DNA of 64,000 nt from Klebsiella oxytoca NBRC 105695. Lineage in GTDB: Bacteria; Pseudomonadota; Gammaproteobacteria; Enterobacterales; Enterobacteriaceae. Shown here piece by piece: positions 19,753 to 30,946 of this stretch. The position numbers and the translations under genes were made by a program. Where the stretch lies: assembly GCF_001598695.1 (NCBI RefSeq), contig NZ_BCZK01000011.1, positions 166,747 through 230,746 on the forward strand, written 5' to 3'. The stretch's first letter is position 1, and each line of letters opens with the position of its first letter. Below the pieces are notes generated by a model, which was not told the DNA's origin, ran no database searches, and was given only the letters and a program-made list of their open reading frames with translations.

Positions 19753-22731
19753 TTACAGGCGCTGCAGTCCGCGGGTCGTGACTTGCCAGGAGACGGTATT
19801 AGGCTGTGCCCAGGAATGACCATTTAACGGATTGATGATGACGGAGCGATCTCCGGCTTCGGCATGAAAGACTTCGACGATATAGCCTTCATCGAGTATT
19901 GCCGTATCTATATAATCGCCAAGCTGCGATGAGCCTTTAATGGACTGGCGATAAACCACCGAGCCGCGCGTATTGTAGACATTTACCGTGGCATAGGTCG
20001 TCGTAAATTGCTTATTCGGCACCCCAGGGCTGGCGGTAAAGGTCAGCGCGCCGCCGCCAATATCCATCTCCATCGTCGCGAAACGGGTATTATTTTCGCC
20101 GAGCAGTTGCCAGGTGAAGAGATCGCCGTAAAGCTCTGTTGCCCCCTCCTCAGCATCAGGGGTTTCCTCATCCTGCTCCTCGGGTATAAGCGAACAGGTC
20201 GTCAGCCCATCCTTCACTACCCGCCAGCGGTTGTGTTGCTTCAGCGTAACTGCGCGATGAGTCGTATCATTGCAGGCGCTGGAGCGGAATGGCTCATCAT
20301 GGAAAACCTCAATGATCATGTTTTCAGCGAGCGCGATAGTCTCGCTGTTAGCCAGGTTATTGGTCGCTCCGGCATAGCTGCGGTGATAAACCACCGTTTC
20401 GTCTGCTCCGGTTACCGTAATGCTGGCATAGGTATGGGAGACATAATACGGGTGCGGCGCGCCGGTACGCGTGGCGACCGTCATTGTGTGCTGCTGATTA
20501 TCGATAACGATCTGGCAAAAATCTTTATTGCCTTGCCCTCTGAGATTGAGGGTAACGCTTTTGCCCGTCAGTTCGCCCGGTTCGCTATTATCCTGAGGCA
20601 GGACGTCGGCATACTCTTTGAGCAATTTGCTGCGCCGAGGCTCTTCCATACGAGAGAGCAGCAGCCAGAGATCGTTTTTACTTACGCTCTCTTCCTGCGC
20701 CAGCAGTGAAGGCTGGCTACGTATCGTCTGAGCGTTGTGTTCGAAAATAGCCTGTAAGTCATCCGCCGGATTATTGTCGAGGATAAAGTTATAAAGCCCA
20801 TTATCATCAATGCGCATCAGCTGGAATTTCTCACCTGCGACCAGCGTTAAATATCCCGGAGAGGCTTTCAGCCGTCCCGGCTCGACGTGAGTAATATATA
20901 AGTGATAGTGAGGACCGAAGGGAATAATCTCCTTACCGGTGGCGCAGTTCGTGCCGTTCATTTTGCGCTCAAATACCTTTTCGCCGCTGGCGGAAAGGAC
21001 GCATACGCCAGCATAGAGCGTATCGGGATAGTAGCTATGCGGCGTGGCGCTGATAACGTTTAGAATAAGTTGCTGATTTTCATAGTCGATATCAAGGCGC
21101 GCAAATGGCGCATCGCCAAGACCTAAAAAGCTCATCGTGACGTTACGCACGCTGGTATCGCTTTGTCGGGTGTAGTTGACGGTAGCCGTATTGATGCCTT
21201 CTTTGACGACGATATGGCTGATGTCCGGACGATATTTTTGTGAACGGCCTTTCGGTGGATCGATCTGGTAAATGCCGATGGGAAGGTCATTCAGGGTCAA
21301 GGTGTTATCATCGACTATCAGTGAATAACGCGTACCGCAATTATCCTTAATAGTCAGCGTCCGACCATAGATTTGATCCGGCTGGTCGATATTGAGCGTC
21401 AGCGATAGCGTACCTGTTTTACCTAAAGCCGCCAGTTCGCTGTTATCCACCAGCCAGACGAAAGAGTCCAGCCCCAGCTGGCGACGTGCGCTATCCCATT
21501 CATTTTGTGGCAGAAGAAGATATAGCGGATAAAGCGGTTTTGCCGCCAGCGTAGCGATATATTCCCGAGTGGCGTTTTCCAGGGGGAGACCGCCTAGCGC
21601 AATGAACGGAGTGACATCATACCCTGCGGCGGTAGCAATAGCGGTAGCCAGCATATCGGCAAGCTGGTGATCCGATGGCTGGAAGCCATTGCTATTGGCT
21701 AGTATACGATAGTTCTGGTTGAAGGCGCGGAAGGCTTTAGTTCCCGCTTTGAGCAGCATCAGCATCAGAAATTGCAGACGCGGACGCAGGCCCCAGCGGG
21801 CGACGGGCGTCTGGTCTTTAATACAGGTCATCAGCTGAACTTCCTGCACGGCCTGCTGACCATAGTCATAGAGCCAGCCATCAATATAGAGATGATCGTC
21901 CTGGCTCAGCGTGAGCTGCTGGTAGAAAGAAGCGTAAATGTTGTTCCACACTTCGTTGACGGGCAGCGTTGTGTCCTGCATAAATTTGCCCTGATAGCCG
22001 TGGCCAATCTCGTGCAGGATCACCCACTGTGTGGTGACGTTATCCAGCCAGCCTTCGCCGATGGTTGCGGAAGTATGCCCGCACCATCCGGTATCGTAAT
22101 AAGCCGCACCGACGCCATGTTTATCGGCTCTTACAAAATAGCGGGTGGCAATATCCTGATTCAACGGAGAATCCGGCTTATCGCTTAACCCAGCCCAGTC
22201 GTTATAGCATTTAAAAAGGTGAGTGTAATAAGCGTGTAACGCGGGTAAGCCAGCTTTCATCGCATTATCGCGGTCGGCATAGGGCAGCAGCAGATTGATA
22301 ACATCCAAATCAAGCAGCGCGAATGACGATCTATTTTTTTCCCAGTTAAGGAAAAATTCATCCTCAGATTGGCCCGCTTTCCAGCAGGGTAGGGGTTTAG
22401 TTGCCGCGGGTTGCTGATAGATGACGGTGAACTCGCAGGGCTGGTCGGTAAACAACGTATCGATAAAAGGGACGGTATCAACGGCTGCGCTGACCGTTTT
22501 CCAGCCGGTGGCCAGCGTACAGGTTTTTTCTGCCGCGGTATCATCGCAGAGCAGGCGCAGCGTCGCATTACCGTTACTCATATCCGGCTGGCGGATTTGC
22601 AGCACCGTATTGGCGGGCAGAATAAAGCCCAGCGGCTGACGATCGTGCTGGCGTCCTTTTTCAAAACCGGCATTATCCAGCCAGGGCGCAGATTGCAGGG
22701 TATAACATGTTTGTTCAATTTCCAGTGTCAT
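19753..22731 (-). CDS. M60/enhancin-like zinc metallopeptidase with three C-terminal beta repeats
   Basis: Large accessory protein of 992 residues. Around residue 240 it has HEIGH followed 15 residues later by Glu260 in NEVWNN, the HExxH-(8-28)-E gluzincin pattern of peptidase family M60 (viral enhancins and bacterial mucinases). The peptidase region spans roughly residues 25-410. The C-terminal half holds three similar beta-rich units (about 530-630, 725-840 and 871-990), each opening with a V/FxxxLxGxG..F..xxID core, then a HPYY/HSYYPDTLYAGV-type strand and a closing IxxEVFHxE/YITHVEPG strand; these resemble the mucin/carbohydrate-binding module found with M60 domains. The start at ATG 22731 is fixed by an AAAGGAGG site at 22739-22746. 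No signal peptide or lipobox is visible, so how it leaves the cell is unknown. E. coli has nothing here between cdaR and yaeH. The substrate is not predictable beyond a glycoprotein guess. Confidence 0.85.
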   Translation of the reverse strand: MTLEIEQTCYTLQSAPWLDNAGFEKGRQHDRQPLGFILPANTVLQIRQPDMSNGNATLRLLCDDTAAEKTCTLATGWKTVSAAVDTVPFIDTLFTDQPCEFTVIYQQPAATKPLPCWKAGQSEDEFFLNWEKNRSSFALLDLDVINLLLPYADRDNAMKAGLPALHAYYTHLFKCYNDWAGLSDKPDSPLNQDIATRYFVRADKHGVGAAYYDTGWCGHTSATIGEGWLDNVTTQWVILHEIGHGYQGKFMQDTTLPVNEVWNNIYASFYQQLTLSQDDHLYIDGWLYDYGQQAVQEVQLMTCIKDQTPVARWGLRPRLQFLMLMLLKAGTKAFRAFNQNYRILANSNGFQPSDHQLADMLATAIATAAGYDVTPFIALGGLPLENATREYIATLAAKPLYPLYLLLPQNEWDSARRQLGLDSFVWLVDNSELAALGKTGTLSLTLNIDQPDQIYGRTLTIKDNCGTRYSLIVDDNTLTLNDLPIGIYQIDPPKGRSQKYRPDISHIVVKEGINTATVNYTRQSDTSVRNVTMSFLGLGDAPFARLDIDYENQQLILNVISATPHSYYPDTLYAGVCVLSASGEKVFERKMNGTNCATGKEIIPFGPHYHLYITHVEPGRLKASPGYLTLVAGEKFQLMRIDDNGLYNFILDNNPADDLQAIFEHNAQTIRSQPSLLAQEESVSKNDLWLLLSRMEEPRRSKLLKEYADVLPQDNSEPGELTGKSVTLNLRGQGNKDFCQIVIDNQQHTMTVATRTGAPHPYYVSHTYASITVTGADETVVYHRSYAGATNNLANSETIALAENMIIEVFHDEPFRSSACNDTTHRAVTLKQHNRWRVVKDGLTTCSLIPEEQDEETPDAEEGATELYGDLFTWQLLGENNTRFATMEMDIGGGALTFTASPGVPNKQFTTTYATVNVYNTRGSVVYRQSIKGSSQLGDYIDTAILDEGYIVEVFHAEAGDRSVIINPLNGHSWAQPNTVSWQVTTRGLQRL

Positions 22732-22889
22732 CGTATGACCTCCTTTCAGGTGGAAACTGAACATACAGGTCCTTATTTTATTATGTAATTCATGTGGATA
22801 GAAAAATGAGATGAAATGAGATGAGAGACGAAAATCTGAGGTTCACTGAGTTTGCAGATGAGGCATGAGTGAGAGAAGAGAGGGAAACA

Positions 22890-22906
22890 GGGCCAGACTC
22901 TGGCCC
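22890..22906 (-). terminator. Hairpin downstream of yaeH
   Basis: 7-bp GC-rich stem GGGCCAG / CTGGCCC with a three-base loop, ten bases past the yaeH stop on the minus strand. The following T tract is short, so it is a weak terminator candidate. Confidence 0.45.
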
Positions 22907-22915
22907 GTATCAGGC

Positions 22916-23305
22916 TTATTTATTTCGCGTCAGTTTTTCCAGATCGGATTCAATTTCGCTGATCTTATTCGTGACAACGCTTTCCAGGTGACGCAGGTCG
23001 TCCAGGATCTTACGTTTCAGATCGATTTCGGTGCGATCGCGCTGACAGATTTGATCCAGCTCGTCGATGATATAGCGTAGGTTAGGGCTAATCTCCTGAA
23101 CTTCTTTATAGCCCTGGCCCACGCCGTCGGCGACCACGGTTTTACGCTGACGCGGATATTTAAACTTGACGCTCTTGGCGAAGAACTCGCCTTTATCCTT
23201 CTGAAAGTAGATTTTCAGAATATCGTTATTGGCTTCCTGCCGCAGGCTATAGCGATCGATTTCATCAGGATTGGTAATACCAAGACTTTTCAGATTATCG
23301 TACAT
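22916..23305 (-). CDS. yaeH: YaeH, UPF0325 family protein
   Basis: Conserved cytoplasmic protein of 129 residues, no signal peptide or membrane segment. Its C-terminal third (about 75-127) is highly charged and heptad-like ([20 protein letters not shown]), so a coiled coil is likely. It matches E. coli YaeH across its length. The function is unknown. It lies downstream of dapD on the same strand but behind the dapD terminator, so it is probably transcribed separately. Confidence 0.93.
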   Translation of the reverse strand: MYDNLKSLGITNPDEIDRYSLRQEANNDILKIYFQKDKGEFFAKSVKFKYPRQRKTVVADGVGQGYKEVQEISPNLRYIIDELDQICQRDRTEIDLKRKILDDLRHLESVVTNKISEIESDLEKLTRNK

Positions 23306-23377
23306 AACGGTACCTTTGATATCATCGTAATCTTTGAATAATTAACGAAAAAATCCATCTTCGCCAGCTCAATATAT

Positions 23378-23405
23378 AAAAAAAGCGGGATGCCTCCCGC
23401 TTTTT
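23378..23405 (-). terminator. Terminator of dapD
   Basis: 11-bp stem AAAAAGCGGGA / TCCCGCTTTTT (23380-23390 with 23395-23405), TGCC loop; T run on the minus strand from 23384 down to 23378. Lies eight bases past the dapD stop. Confidence 0.92.
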
Positions 23406-23412
23406 ATACTGC

Positions 23413-24237
23413 TTAGTCGATAGTACGCAGAAGTTCGTTGATTCCGACCTTGCCGCGGGTTTTGGCATCAACTTTCTTCACGATGACCGCGCAGTACAGG
23501 CTGTACTTGCCATCTTTCGACGGCAGGTTGCCGGAGACGACAACGGAGCCTGCCGGCACGCGGCCGTAGAACACTTCACCGGTTTCGCGATCGTAGATTT
23601 TGGTGCTCTGGCCGAGATAGACGCCCATGGAGATCACGGAACCCTCTTCAACGATCACGCCTTCAACCACTTCAGAACGCGCGCCGATAAAGCAGTTATC
23701 TTCGATAATAGTAGGGTTAGCCTGCAGCGGCTCCAGCACGCCGCCGATGCCGACGCCGCCGGACAGGTGAACGTTTTTACCGATCTGCGCGCAGGAGCCG
23801 ACGGTCGCCCAGGTATCAACCATGGTACCTTCGTCAACGTATGCGCCGATGTTCACATAGGACGGCATCAGAACCGTGTTGCGAGCGATAAACGCCCCCT
23901 GGCGAACGGCCGCTGGCGGAACGACGCGGAAGCCTTCTTTCTGAAAGCGCGCTTCATCATAATCCGCGAACTTCATTGGGACTTTATCGAAGTAGCGGCT
24001 CTCCGCACCATCGATAACCTGGTTATCGTTAATACGGAAAGAGAGCAGAACCGCTTTCTTCAGCCATTGATGGGTGACCCACTGGCCGTCGACTTTTTCA
24101 GCGACACGCAGCGCGCCGGAATCAAGCAGAGAAATCACCTGGTTAACCGCTTCGCGGGTTACGGTATCCACGTTTGCCGGCGTGATGTCGGCGCGACGCT
24201 CAAAGGCGGACTCAATAACGTTCTGTAATTGCTGCAT
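23413..24237 (-). CDS. dapD: 2,3,4,5-tetrahydropyridine-2,6-dicarboxylate N-succinyltransferase
   Basis: Transfers succinyl from succinyl-CoA to tetrahydrodipicolinate in the lysine/meso-diaminopimelate pathway, so it supplies peptidoglycan and lysine. The 274-residue protein has an N-terminal helical domain (1-100), then a left-handed parallel beta helix with hexapeptide repeats (about 105-230, e.g. [26 protein letters not shown]) and a short C-terminal domain. Length equals E. coli DapD. It follows glnD on the same strand at 33 bp. Confidence 0.97.
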   Translation of the reverse strand: MQQLQNVIESAFERRADITPANVDTVTREAVNQVISLLDSGALRVAEKVDGQWVTHQWLKKAVLLSFRINDNQVIDGAESRYFDKVPMKFADYDEARFQKEGFRVVPPAAVRQGAFIARNTVLMPSYVNIGAYVDEGTMVDTWATVGSCAQIGKNVHLSGGVGIGGVLEPLQANPTIIEDNCFIGARSEVVEGVIVEEGSVISMGVYLGQSTKIYDRETGEVFYGRVPAGSVVVSGNLPSKDGKYSLYCAVIVKKVDAKTRGKVGINELLRTID

Positions 24238-24270
24238 TGTTTACTCTTTCCATTTACTAAAAAAAATACG

Positions 24271-26934
24271 TTACCCTTTATCGTTTGGATTGAGGGCCTC
24301 TGTCAACCGTTGTTGCACTTCTTGCTGCAGCTCATTATTAAGGGCACGCCGGTCTGCGGTGGCGATTATAAATAAATCTTCTACTCGCTCACCAATTGTC
24401 GTAATTCGCGCGCCGTGGAGCGAAATTCCGAGGTCGGCAAACACCTGACCAACGCGCGCTAACAGACCCGGCTGATCGAGAGCAATCAGTTCCAGAAAAG
24501 ATTTGCGGTCGGTATGCGTCGGCAGGAAATTAACCTCCGTTGGGACGGAGAAATGCCTCAGTTTTGCCGCCTGACGGCGGGGAGCCGGCGGCTGCCAGCT
24601 GCGCTGGGTGATGGTCTGTTCCAGGCCCACGCGGATCATTTCGTGCCTGTCGGCGGAAAGCGGACTTCCGTCCGGCTCAAGAACAATAAAGGTATCCATC
24701 GCCATACCGTCGCGGGTAGTAAAGATCTGCGCATCGTGAACGCTAAGATTACGTCGATCCAGCTCGCCGCAAACGGCGGCGAAGAGATAAGGGCGGTCCG
24801 GACTCCAGATAAAAATCTCGGTGCCGCCGCGCGAGGCGTGGGAACTGAGCAGGATCATCGGCTTACTAAGATCGTGCTGCAGCAGATTGCGCGCATGCCA
24901 GGCGAGCTGGTTTGGCGTATGGCGCACGAAGTAGTTTGCGCGACAGCGGTTCCATATTTGATGCAGCGCCTGTTCATTAATATTTTCCATTCGCAGCAGC
25001 GCCAGCGCCTGTAGCTGGTGGTGACGCACCCGCTCGCGCATATCCGGCGTATTTTGCATTCCCCGACGCAGCTGCTTTTCGGTGGCGAAATAGAGCTCGC
25101 GCAGCAGGCTTTGCTTCCAGCTATTCCACAGGTTTTCGTTGGTGGCGCAGATATCGGCAACGGTCAGGCAGACCAGATAGTGCAGACGATTCTCCGTCTG
25201 TACCTCTTCGGCAAACTGCTTGATCACTTCCGGATCCTGGATATCGCGGCGCTGGGCGGTGACCGACATCAGCAGATGATGGCGCACCAGCCAGGCGACC
25301 AGTTGGGTTTCGCGAGAGTTAAGACCGTGGAGCTCGGCGAATTTCAACACATCCTGCGCGCCGAGAATTGAATGGTCGCCGCCGCGCCCTTTGGCGATAT
25401 CGTGGAAGAGGGCGGCGATAAAGATCAGCTCCGGATGCGTCAGGCGCGGCCACAGCTCAACGCACAGCGGGTGACGGCTGCGGATCTCTTCTTTGGCGAA
25501 GCTCTCCAGCTTGAGCAGTACGCGGATAGTGTGTTCATCGACGGTATAGGCGTGAAACAGGTCAAACTGCATCTGACCAACAATATGCGACCATTGCGGC
25601 ATATAGGCCCACAGCACGCTATGGCGGTGCATCGGCAGCAGTCCCCGGCTAACCGCGCCCTGATGGCGCAGCATACTGAGGAACAGGGTCCGCGCTTCGG
25701 GAATATAGCAAAGCGGTTGCGTCAGATGGCGCCGGGCGTGGCGCAGATGGCGAAGCGTGGTGGAGTAGATACCGGTGATGCTGCTGTTGCGCACCATCAT
25801 AAAGAACATGCGCAGAATCGCCTGCGGTTCGCGGATGAACAGCGTGTCGTCGCGCAGATCGATAAGCGTGCCGCGCAGTTGAAAATCATCATCAATCGGC
25901 CGCGGTTTCTCATCTTCGGTGAGCGCCAGAATCGCTTCTTCAAACAGCTGGATCAGCATTTGGTTCAGCTCGCTGACCCGACGAGTGACGCGGAAGAAAT
26001 CCTTCATCATATGTTCGATCGGCTGGTTGCCTTCGCCTTCATAGCGCAGGCGACGGGCGACGCTGAATTGCCTGTCGAACAGCAGGCGGTTATCGTAGCG
26101 GTTGAGCTCAAGATGAAGCGCAAAACGAATCCGCCACAGCTGATGCAGGCATTCATTAAGCTCGTTGCGCTCGGCTTCGGTCAGGAAGCCGAAACCGACC
26201 ATTTCATCAAGCGAGGTGGCGCCGAAATGGCGGCGCGCGATCCACTGCAGAGTATGAATATCGCGCAGGCCGCCGGGGCTGCTTTTCACATCCGGCTCCA
26301 GGTTATAGCTGGTTCCGTGATAGCGCTGATGGCGGACATTCTGTTCTTCAACTTTTGCCGCAAAGAATTTTTCCGATGGCCAGAAGCCGTCGCTGAAGAT
26401 GTGTTTTTGCAGTTCAAGGAACAGCGCGACGTCGCCTATAAGCAGACGCGATTCGATCAAGTTGGTGGCGACGCTGAGGTCTGATAGCCCCTCAAGCAGG
26501 CACTCTTCGAGGGTGCGCACGCTGTGGCCAACTTCCAGTTTAATATCCCACAGCAGCGTCAGCAGCTCGCCGACCTTCTGGGCCTGCTCATCGGGCAGCT
26601 TTTTACGACTCAGGATAAGCAGATCGATATCTGACAGCGGGTGGAGTTCGCCGCGACCGTAACCGCCGACGGCGACCAGCGCGATGTCGTTAATTGACCC
26701 GAAACCGTACTCAATCCACAGCCGCTGGAGCAGCTGATCGATAAATTCGGTCCGCGCCTCAATCAACTTCTCTGCGACGATGCCCTGGTCAAAAGCCTCG
26801 CCCAGCCAGCGCTGGAAAGCGTCGATATGCGCCTTGATAGCCGCGCAGTTGAAATCACTCTGCGGCCAGCGGCCCGGATTAGCGGGCTGTCCGGCCAGGG
26901 AAGGGGAGACAGTATCAGATAAAGAGTTGCTCAT
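24271..26934 (-). CDS. glnD: GlnD, bifunctional uridylyltransferase/uridylyl-removing enzyme
   Basis: Primary glutamine sensor: adds UMP to PII proteins (GlnB/GlnK) when glutamine is low and removes it when glutamine is high, thereby steering NtrB/NtrC and glutamine synthetase adenylylation. The 887-residue protein has a nucleotidyltransferase motif [18 protein letters not shown] (about 88-106), an HD hydrolase domain with [14 protein letters not shown] (about 510-525) and two C-terminal ACT domains (about 705-780 and 815-885, e.g. [20 protein letters not shown]). Full length. Confidence 0.98.
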   Translation of the reverse strand: MSNSLSDTVSPSLAGQPANPGRWPQSDFNCAAIKAHIDAFQRWLGEAFDQGIVAEKLIEARTEFIDQLLQRLWIEYGFGSINDIALVAVGGYGRGELHPLSDIDLLILSRKKLPDEQAQKVGELLTLLWDIKLEVGHSVRTLEECLLEGLSDLSVATNLIESRLLIGDVALFLELQKHIFSDGFWPSEKFFAAKVEEQNVRHQRYHGTSYNLEPDVKSSPGGLRDIHTLQWIARRHFGATSLDEMVGFGFLTEAERNELNECLHQLWRIRFALHLELNRYDNRLLFDRQFSVARRLRYEGEGNQPIEHMMKDFFRVTRRVSELNQMLIQLFEEAILALTEDEKPRPIDDDFQLRGTLIDLRDDTLFIREPQAILRMFFMMVRNSSITGIYSTTLRHLRHARRHLTQPLCYIPEARTLFLSMLRHQGAVSRGLLPMHRHSVLWAYMPQWSHIVGQMQFDLFHAYTVDEHTIRVLLKLESFAKEEIRSRHPLCVELWPRLTHPELIFIAALFHDIAKGRGGDHSILGAQDVLKFAELHGLNSRETQLVAWLVRHHLLMSVTAQRRDIQDPEVIKQFAEEVQTENRLHYLVCLTVADICATNENLWNSWKQSLLRELYFATEKQLRRGMQNTPDMRERVRHHQLQALALLRMENINEQALHQIWNRCRANYFVRHTPNQLAWHARNLLQHDLSKPMILLSSHASRGGTEIFIWSPDRPYLFAAVCGELDRRNLSVHDAQIFTTRDGMAMDTFIVLEPDGSPLSADRHEMIRVGLEQTITQRSWQPPAPRRQAAKLRHFSVPTEVNFLPTHTDRKSFLELIALDQPGLLARVGQVFADLGISLHGARITTIGERVEDLFIIATADRRALNNELQQEVQQRLTEALNPNDKG

Positions 26935-26965
26935 CGCGCCACCATAAGAAAAAACTATCGCCCAT

Positions 26966-26989
26966 AAAAAATCGCCGGGAGCGATTTTT
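26966..26989 (-). terminator. Hairpin with T run in the map-glnD gap
   Basis: 9-bp stem AAAAATCGC / GCGATTTTT (26967-26975 with 26981-26989), five-base loop, T run on the minus strand. It stands 32 bp before glnD and behind the map terminator, so it could be a back-up map terminator or an attenuator in a glnD leader. Confidence 0.6.
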
Positions 26990-27025
26990 AACGTCGCTTG
27001 CGGCGGCCCTTAGGGTGCTCGTCAT

Positions 27026-27051
27026 AAAAAAGCCGGCTGGCGCCGGCTTTT
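27026..27051 (-). terminator. Terminator of map
   Basis: Stem AAAGCCGGC / GCCGGCTTT (27029-27037 with 27042-27050), TGGC loop, T run on the minus strand from A 27026-27031. It begins right at the map stop codon. Confidence 0.88.
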
Positions 27052-27053
27052 CA

Positions 27054-27848
27054 TCAATCGTTGTGCGAGATTATCGCCGGGATGGTGTCATCCTTGCGTA
27101 ACGTCAGTATTTCACAGCCGTTGTCTGTCACCACAATAGTATGCTCATACTGCGCAGACAAGCTCCGGTCTTTGGTTTTTACCGTCCAGCCGTCTTTCAT
27201 GCTGCGGATCTCTTTTTTGCCGGCGTTGACCATCGGCTCAATGGTAAAGGTCATGCCTGGCTTGAGCACCACGTTGGTTTCCGGAGAATCGTAGTGCAAC
27301 ACCTGCGGCTCTTCATGAAAACCGCGGCCGATACCGTGTCCGCAATACTCGCGCACCACGGAGAAACCTTCGGCTTCAACGTATTTCTGAATAGCTGCGC
27401 CGATGGTGCGCAGATTGATTCCCGGTTTGACCATTTTGAGGGCCAGATAGAGGCTTTCCTGGGTAATGCGGCACAGGCGCTCGCCAAGAATAGTCGGCTT
27501 GCCGACGATAAACATCTTTGACGTATCGCCGTGGAAATCATCTTTAATGACGGTGACGTCAATGTTGACGATATCGCCATCTTTCAGCAGCTTGCCGTCG
27601 TCCGGGATCCCGTGGCACACCACTTCATTAATAGAGATGCAGACGGATTTGGGAAAACCGTGGTAGCCCAGGCAGGCAGAAACGGCTTTTTGCTCGTTAA
27701 CGATGTAATCGTTGCAGATGCGGTCCAGTTCGCCGGTGCTGACGCCCGGTTTCACGTAGGGCTCGATCATTTCCAGCACTTCAGCGGCCAGGCGGCCGGC
27801 AACGCGCATTTTTTCGATGTCTTCAGATGTCTTGATAGAAATAGCCAT
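27054..27848 (-). CDS. map: Methionine aminopeptidase, type Ia
   Basis: Essential dimetal enzyme that removes the N-terminal methionine from new proteins whose second residue is small. The 264-residue protein has E. coli length and the five metal ligands of the pita-bread fold: Asp97 in NIDVTVI, Asp108 in HGDTSKMF, His171 in GHGIGRGFHEEP, Glu204 in FTIEPM and Glu235 in YEHTIVV. It is divergent from rpsB, which starts 323 bp away. Confidence 0.98.
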   Translation of the reverse strand: MAISIKTSEDIEKMRVAGRLAAEVLEMIEPYVKPGVSTGELDRICNDYIVNEQKAVSACLGYHGFPKSVCISINEVVCHGIPDDGKLLKDGDIVNIDVTVIKDDFHGDTSKMFIVGKPTILGERLCRITQESLYLALKMVKPGINLRTIGAAIQKYVEAEGFSVVREYCGHGIGRGFHEEPQVLHYDSPETNVVLKPGMTFTIEPMVNAGKKEIRSMKDGWTVKTKDRSLSAQYEHTIVVTDNGCEILTLRKDDTIPAIISHND

Positions 27849-27969
27849 GGATTGTGTCCAGCAGTGTCGATTTTTTCGACAATAATAGATTATGTCTGAA
27901 CAATGTTAACAGTCCGGGCGTCCTGCTGCCAAATTGAGAATCATTAACAGCACGCGACGTCAACAACAG

Positions 27970-27999
27970 TTGGTGTCCGGTCCTGTTTTGTGATATAAA
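27970..27999 (+). promoter_or_regulatory. Candidate rpsB promoter
   Basis: TTGGTG (27970-27975) and TATAAA (27994-27999) are 18 bp apart. The -10 box is followed by GCGCGCC, a GC-rich discriminator typical of stringently controlled stable-RNA and ribosomal-protein promoters. The rest of the 323-bp map-rpsB gap holds the rpsB leader. Confidence 0.55.
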
Positions 28000-28069
28000 G
28001 CGCGCCGGACTTCTGTTCCATTCTCAGATACACAAGATGGACTGAAGCGACAAATCTCACTTTGTGTAA

Positions 28070-28897
<828 letters not shown>

Positions 28898-28931
28898 TAA
28901 GGCATACCCTTATTTAGTACCGTGTATAAAT

Positions 28932-28956
28932 AGGGGCCTCTTAGCGGCCCCTTTTT
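28932..28956 (+). terminator. Intercistronic terminator between rpsB and tsf
   Basis: 7-bp stem AGGGGCC / GGCCCCT (28932-28938 with 28946-28952), seven-base loop, then a T run. It may act as a partial terminator that sets the S2 to EF-Ts ratio; the partial role is inferred. Confidence 0.75.
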
Positions 28957-29016
28957 CACTTTCAAATCTGTCTGGTTCCTGGAACCGGGCAGATCACATC
29001 TCCCGAGGATTAAAGA

Positions 29017-29868
29017 ATGGCTGAAATTACCGCATCCCTGGTAAAAGAGCTGCGCGAGCGTACTGGCGCAGGCATGATGGATTGCAAAAAAGCGCTGACT
29101 GAAGCGAACGGCGACATCGAGCTGGCAATCGAAAACATGCGTAAATCCGGTGCTATTAAAGCAGCGAAAAAAGCAGGCAACGTTGCAGCTGACGGCGTCA
29201 TCATTACCAAAATCGATGGCACCTACGGCATCATTCTGGAAGTTAACTGCCAGACTGACTTCGTTGCTAAAGATGGTGGCTTCCAGGCATTTGCTAACAA
29301 AGTTCTGGATGCTGCAGTTGCTGGCAAAATCACCGACGTTGAAGTTCTGAAAGCACAGTTCGAAGAAGAACGCGTTGCGCTGGTTGCTAAAATCGGTGAG
29401 AACATCAACATCCGTCGCGTGTCTTCCCTGGAAGGCGAAGTACTGGGTTCTTACCAGCACGGCGCGCGTATCGGTGTTCTGGTTGCTGCTAAAGGCGCGA
29501 GCGAAGAGCTGGTTAAACAGCTGGCTATGCACATCGCTGCAAGCAAGCCTGAATTCGTTAAGCCGGAAGACGTTTCCGCTGAAGTGGTAGAAAAAGAGTA
29601 CCAGGTTCAGCTGGATATCGCCATGCAGTCTGGCAAGCCGAAAGAAATCGCAGAGAAAATGGTTGAAGGCCGCATGAAGAAATTCACCGGCGAAGTTTCT
29701 CTGACCGGTCAGCCGTTCGTTATGGATCCGAGCAAATCTGTTGCTCAGCTGCTGAAAGAGCATAACGCTGACGTGACTGGCTTCATCCGCTTTGAAGTGG
29801 GCGAAGGCATTGAGAAAGTTGAGACTGACTTTGCAGCAGAAGTTGCTGCGATGTCCAAGCAGTCTTAA
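29017..29868 (+). CDS. tsf: Elongation factor Ts
   Basis: Guanine-nucleotide exchange factor that regenerates EF-Tu-GTP. The 283-residue protein has the N-terminal UBA-like domain with the EF-Ts signature [19 protein letters not shown], then the core with the TDFVAKD motif (Asp-Phe pair that enters EF-Tu), a coiled-coil insertion and a C-terminal module. Highly biased codons. Ends at a short strong hairpin. Confidence 0.99.
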   Translation: MAEITASLVKELRERTGAGMMDCKKALTEANGDIELAIENMRKSGAIKAAKKAGNVAADGVIITKIDGTYGIILEVNCQTDFVAKDGGFQAFANKVLDAAVAGKITDVEVLKAQFEEERVALVAKIGENINIRRVSSLEGEVLGSYQHGARIGVLVAAKGASEELVKQLAMHIAASKPEFVKPEDVSAEVVEKEYQVQLDIAMQSGKPKEIAEKMVEGRMKKFTGEVSLTGQPFVMDPSKSVAQLLKEHNADVTGFIRFEVGEGIEKVETDFAAEVAAMSKQS

Positions 29869-29877
29869 TTTTCAAAA

Positions 29878-29904
29878 GGAGCCGCCTGAGGGCGGCTTCT
29901 TTTT
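29878..29904 (+). terminator. Terminator of tsf
   Basis: GC-rich stem GGAGCCGCC / GGCGGCTTC (29878-29886 with 29891-29899, one G-U pair), four-base loop, followed by TTTTT. Confidence 0.85.
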
Positions 29905-30014
29905 GCGCCTAATGTGTAAATTCAGCCAACCGCTATAGTGGGCACGCTGAAAAGCGACGTACAATGTCGCCGGAATTAACTCATCTCATTCGTTGACAGT
30001 CTCAGGAAAGAAAC

Positions 30015-30740
30015 ATGGCTACCAATGCAAAACCCGTCTACAAACGTATTCTGCTTAAGTTAAGTGGCGAAGCTCTGCAAGGCTCAGAAGGCTTCGGTAT
30101 TGATGCGAGCATACTTGACCGCATGGCTCAGGAAATTAAAGAACTGGTTGAGCTGGGTATTCAGGTTGGCGTAGTGATTGGTGGCGGTAACCTTTTCCGT
30201 GGTGCTGGTCTGGCGAAAGCAGGTATGAACCGCGTTGTGGGCGACCACATGGGCATGCTGGCAACGGTCATGAACGGCCTTGCAATGCGTGATGCACTTC
30301 ATCGCGCCTATGTGAACGCCCGCCTGATGTCAGCGATTCCGCTGAATGGCGTGTGTGATAACTACAGCTGGGCAGAAGCAATTAGCCTGCTGCGTAACAA
30401 CCGCGTAGTGATTCTTTCCGCGGGTACCGGTAACCCATTCTTTACTACCGATTCCGCTGCCTGCCTGCGCGGTATTGAAATTGAAGCCGATGTGGTGCTG
30501 AAAGCGACCAAAGTCGACGGGGTCTTTACCGCCGATCCGGCCAAGGATCCTTCTGCAACCATGTACGATCAGCTGACCTACAGCGAAGTGCTGGATAAAG
30601 AGCTGAAAGTGATGGATCTTGCTGCCTTTACCCTGGCCCGCGACCACAAATTGCCGATTCGCGTATTCAATATGAATAAGCCTGGCGCGCTGCGTCGCGT
30701 GGTGATGGGCGAAAAAGAAGGCACATTAATTACGGAGTAA
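30015..30740 (+). CDS. pyrH: UMP kinase
   Basis: Essential hexameric kinase that phosphorylates UMP to UDP and is controlled by GTP and UTP. The 241-residue protein belongs to the amino-acid-kinase fold, not the usual NMP-kinase fold: [12 protein letters not shown] near the start (Lys15), [15 protein letters not shown] and [15 protein letters not shown] for nucleotide and phosphate binding, and [12 protein letters not shown] late. Length equals E. coli PyrH. Confidence 0.98.
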   Translation: MATNAKPVYKRILLKLSGEALQGSEGFGIDASILDRMAQEIKELVELGIQVGVVIGGGNLFRGAGLAKAGMNRVVGDHMGMLATVMNGLAMRDALHRAYVNARLMSAIPLNGVCDNYSWAEAISLLRNNRVVILSAGTGNPFFTTDSAACLRGIEIEADVVLKATKVDGVFTADPAKDPSATMYDQLTYSEVLDKELKVMDLAAFTLARDHKLPIRVFNMNKPGALRRVVMGEKEGTLITE

Positions 30741-30946
30741 TTCCCGTCGGCGCCAAATACGGGTAATATTCGGCCTTACTTTTTCGGGTTTTTGACCCGA
30801 TGGTTTTCAACATGCTCGGTGGACGGAATGCTGCGGCTGATTCCTCAGCCTGAAGGACGCTGAGCATAAACATGACTATACTTAGCTCACTTTTGCAGTG
30901 GGCGACCGTCTGGTCTGTCTGAGACAAGTTTTCAAGGATTCGTAAC

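Noticed and set aside
25372..26484. 370-codon open frame on the plus strand opposite glnD
   Set aside because: Antisense frame of a GC-rich conserved gene; no start signal and no recognisable domain.
30784..30800. Hairpin TCGGGT-TTTTG-ACCCGA between pyrH and frr
   Set aside because: Short stem and no proper T run; too weak to list as a terminator.
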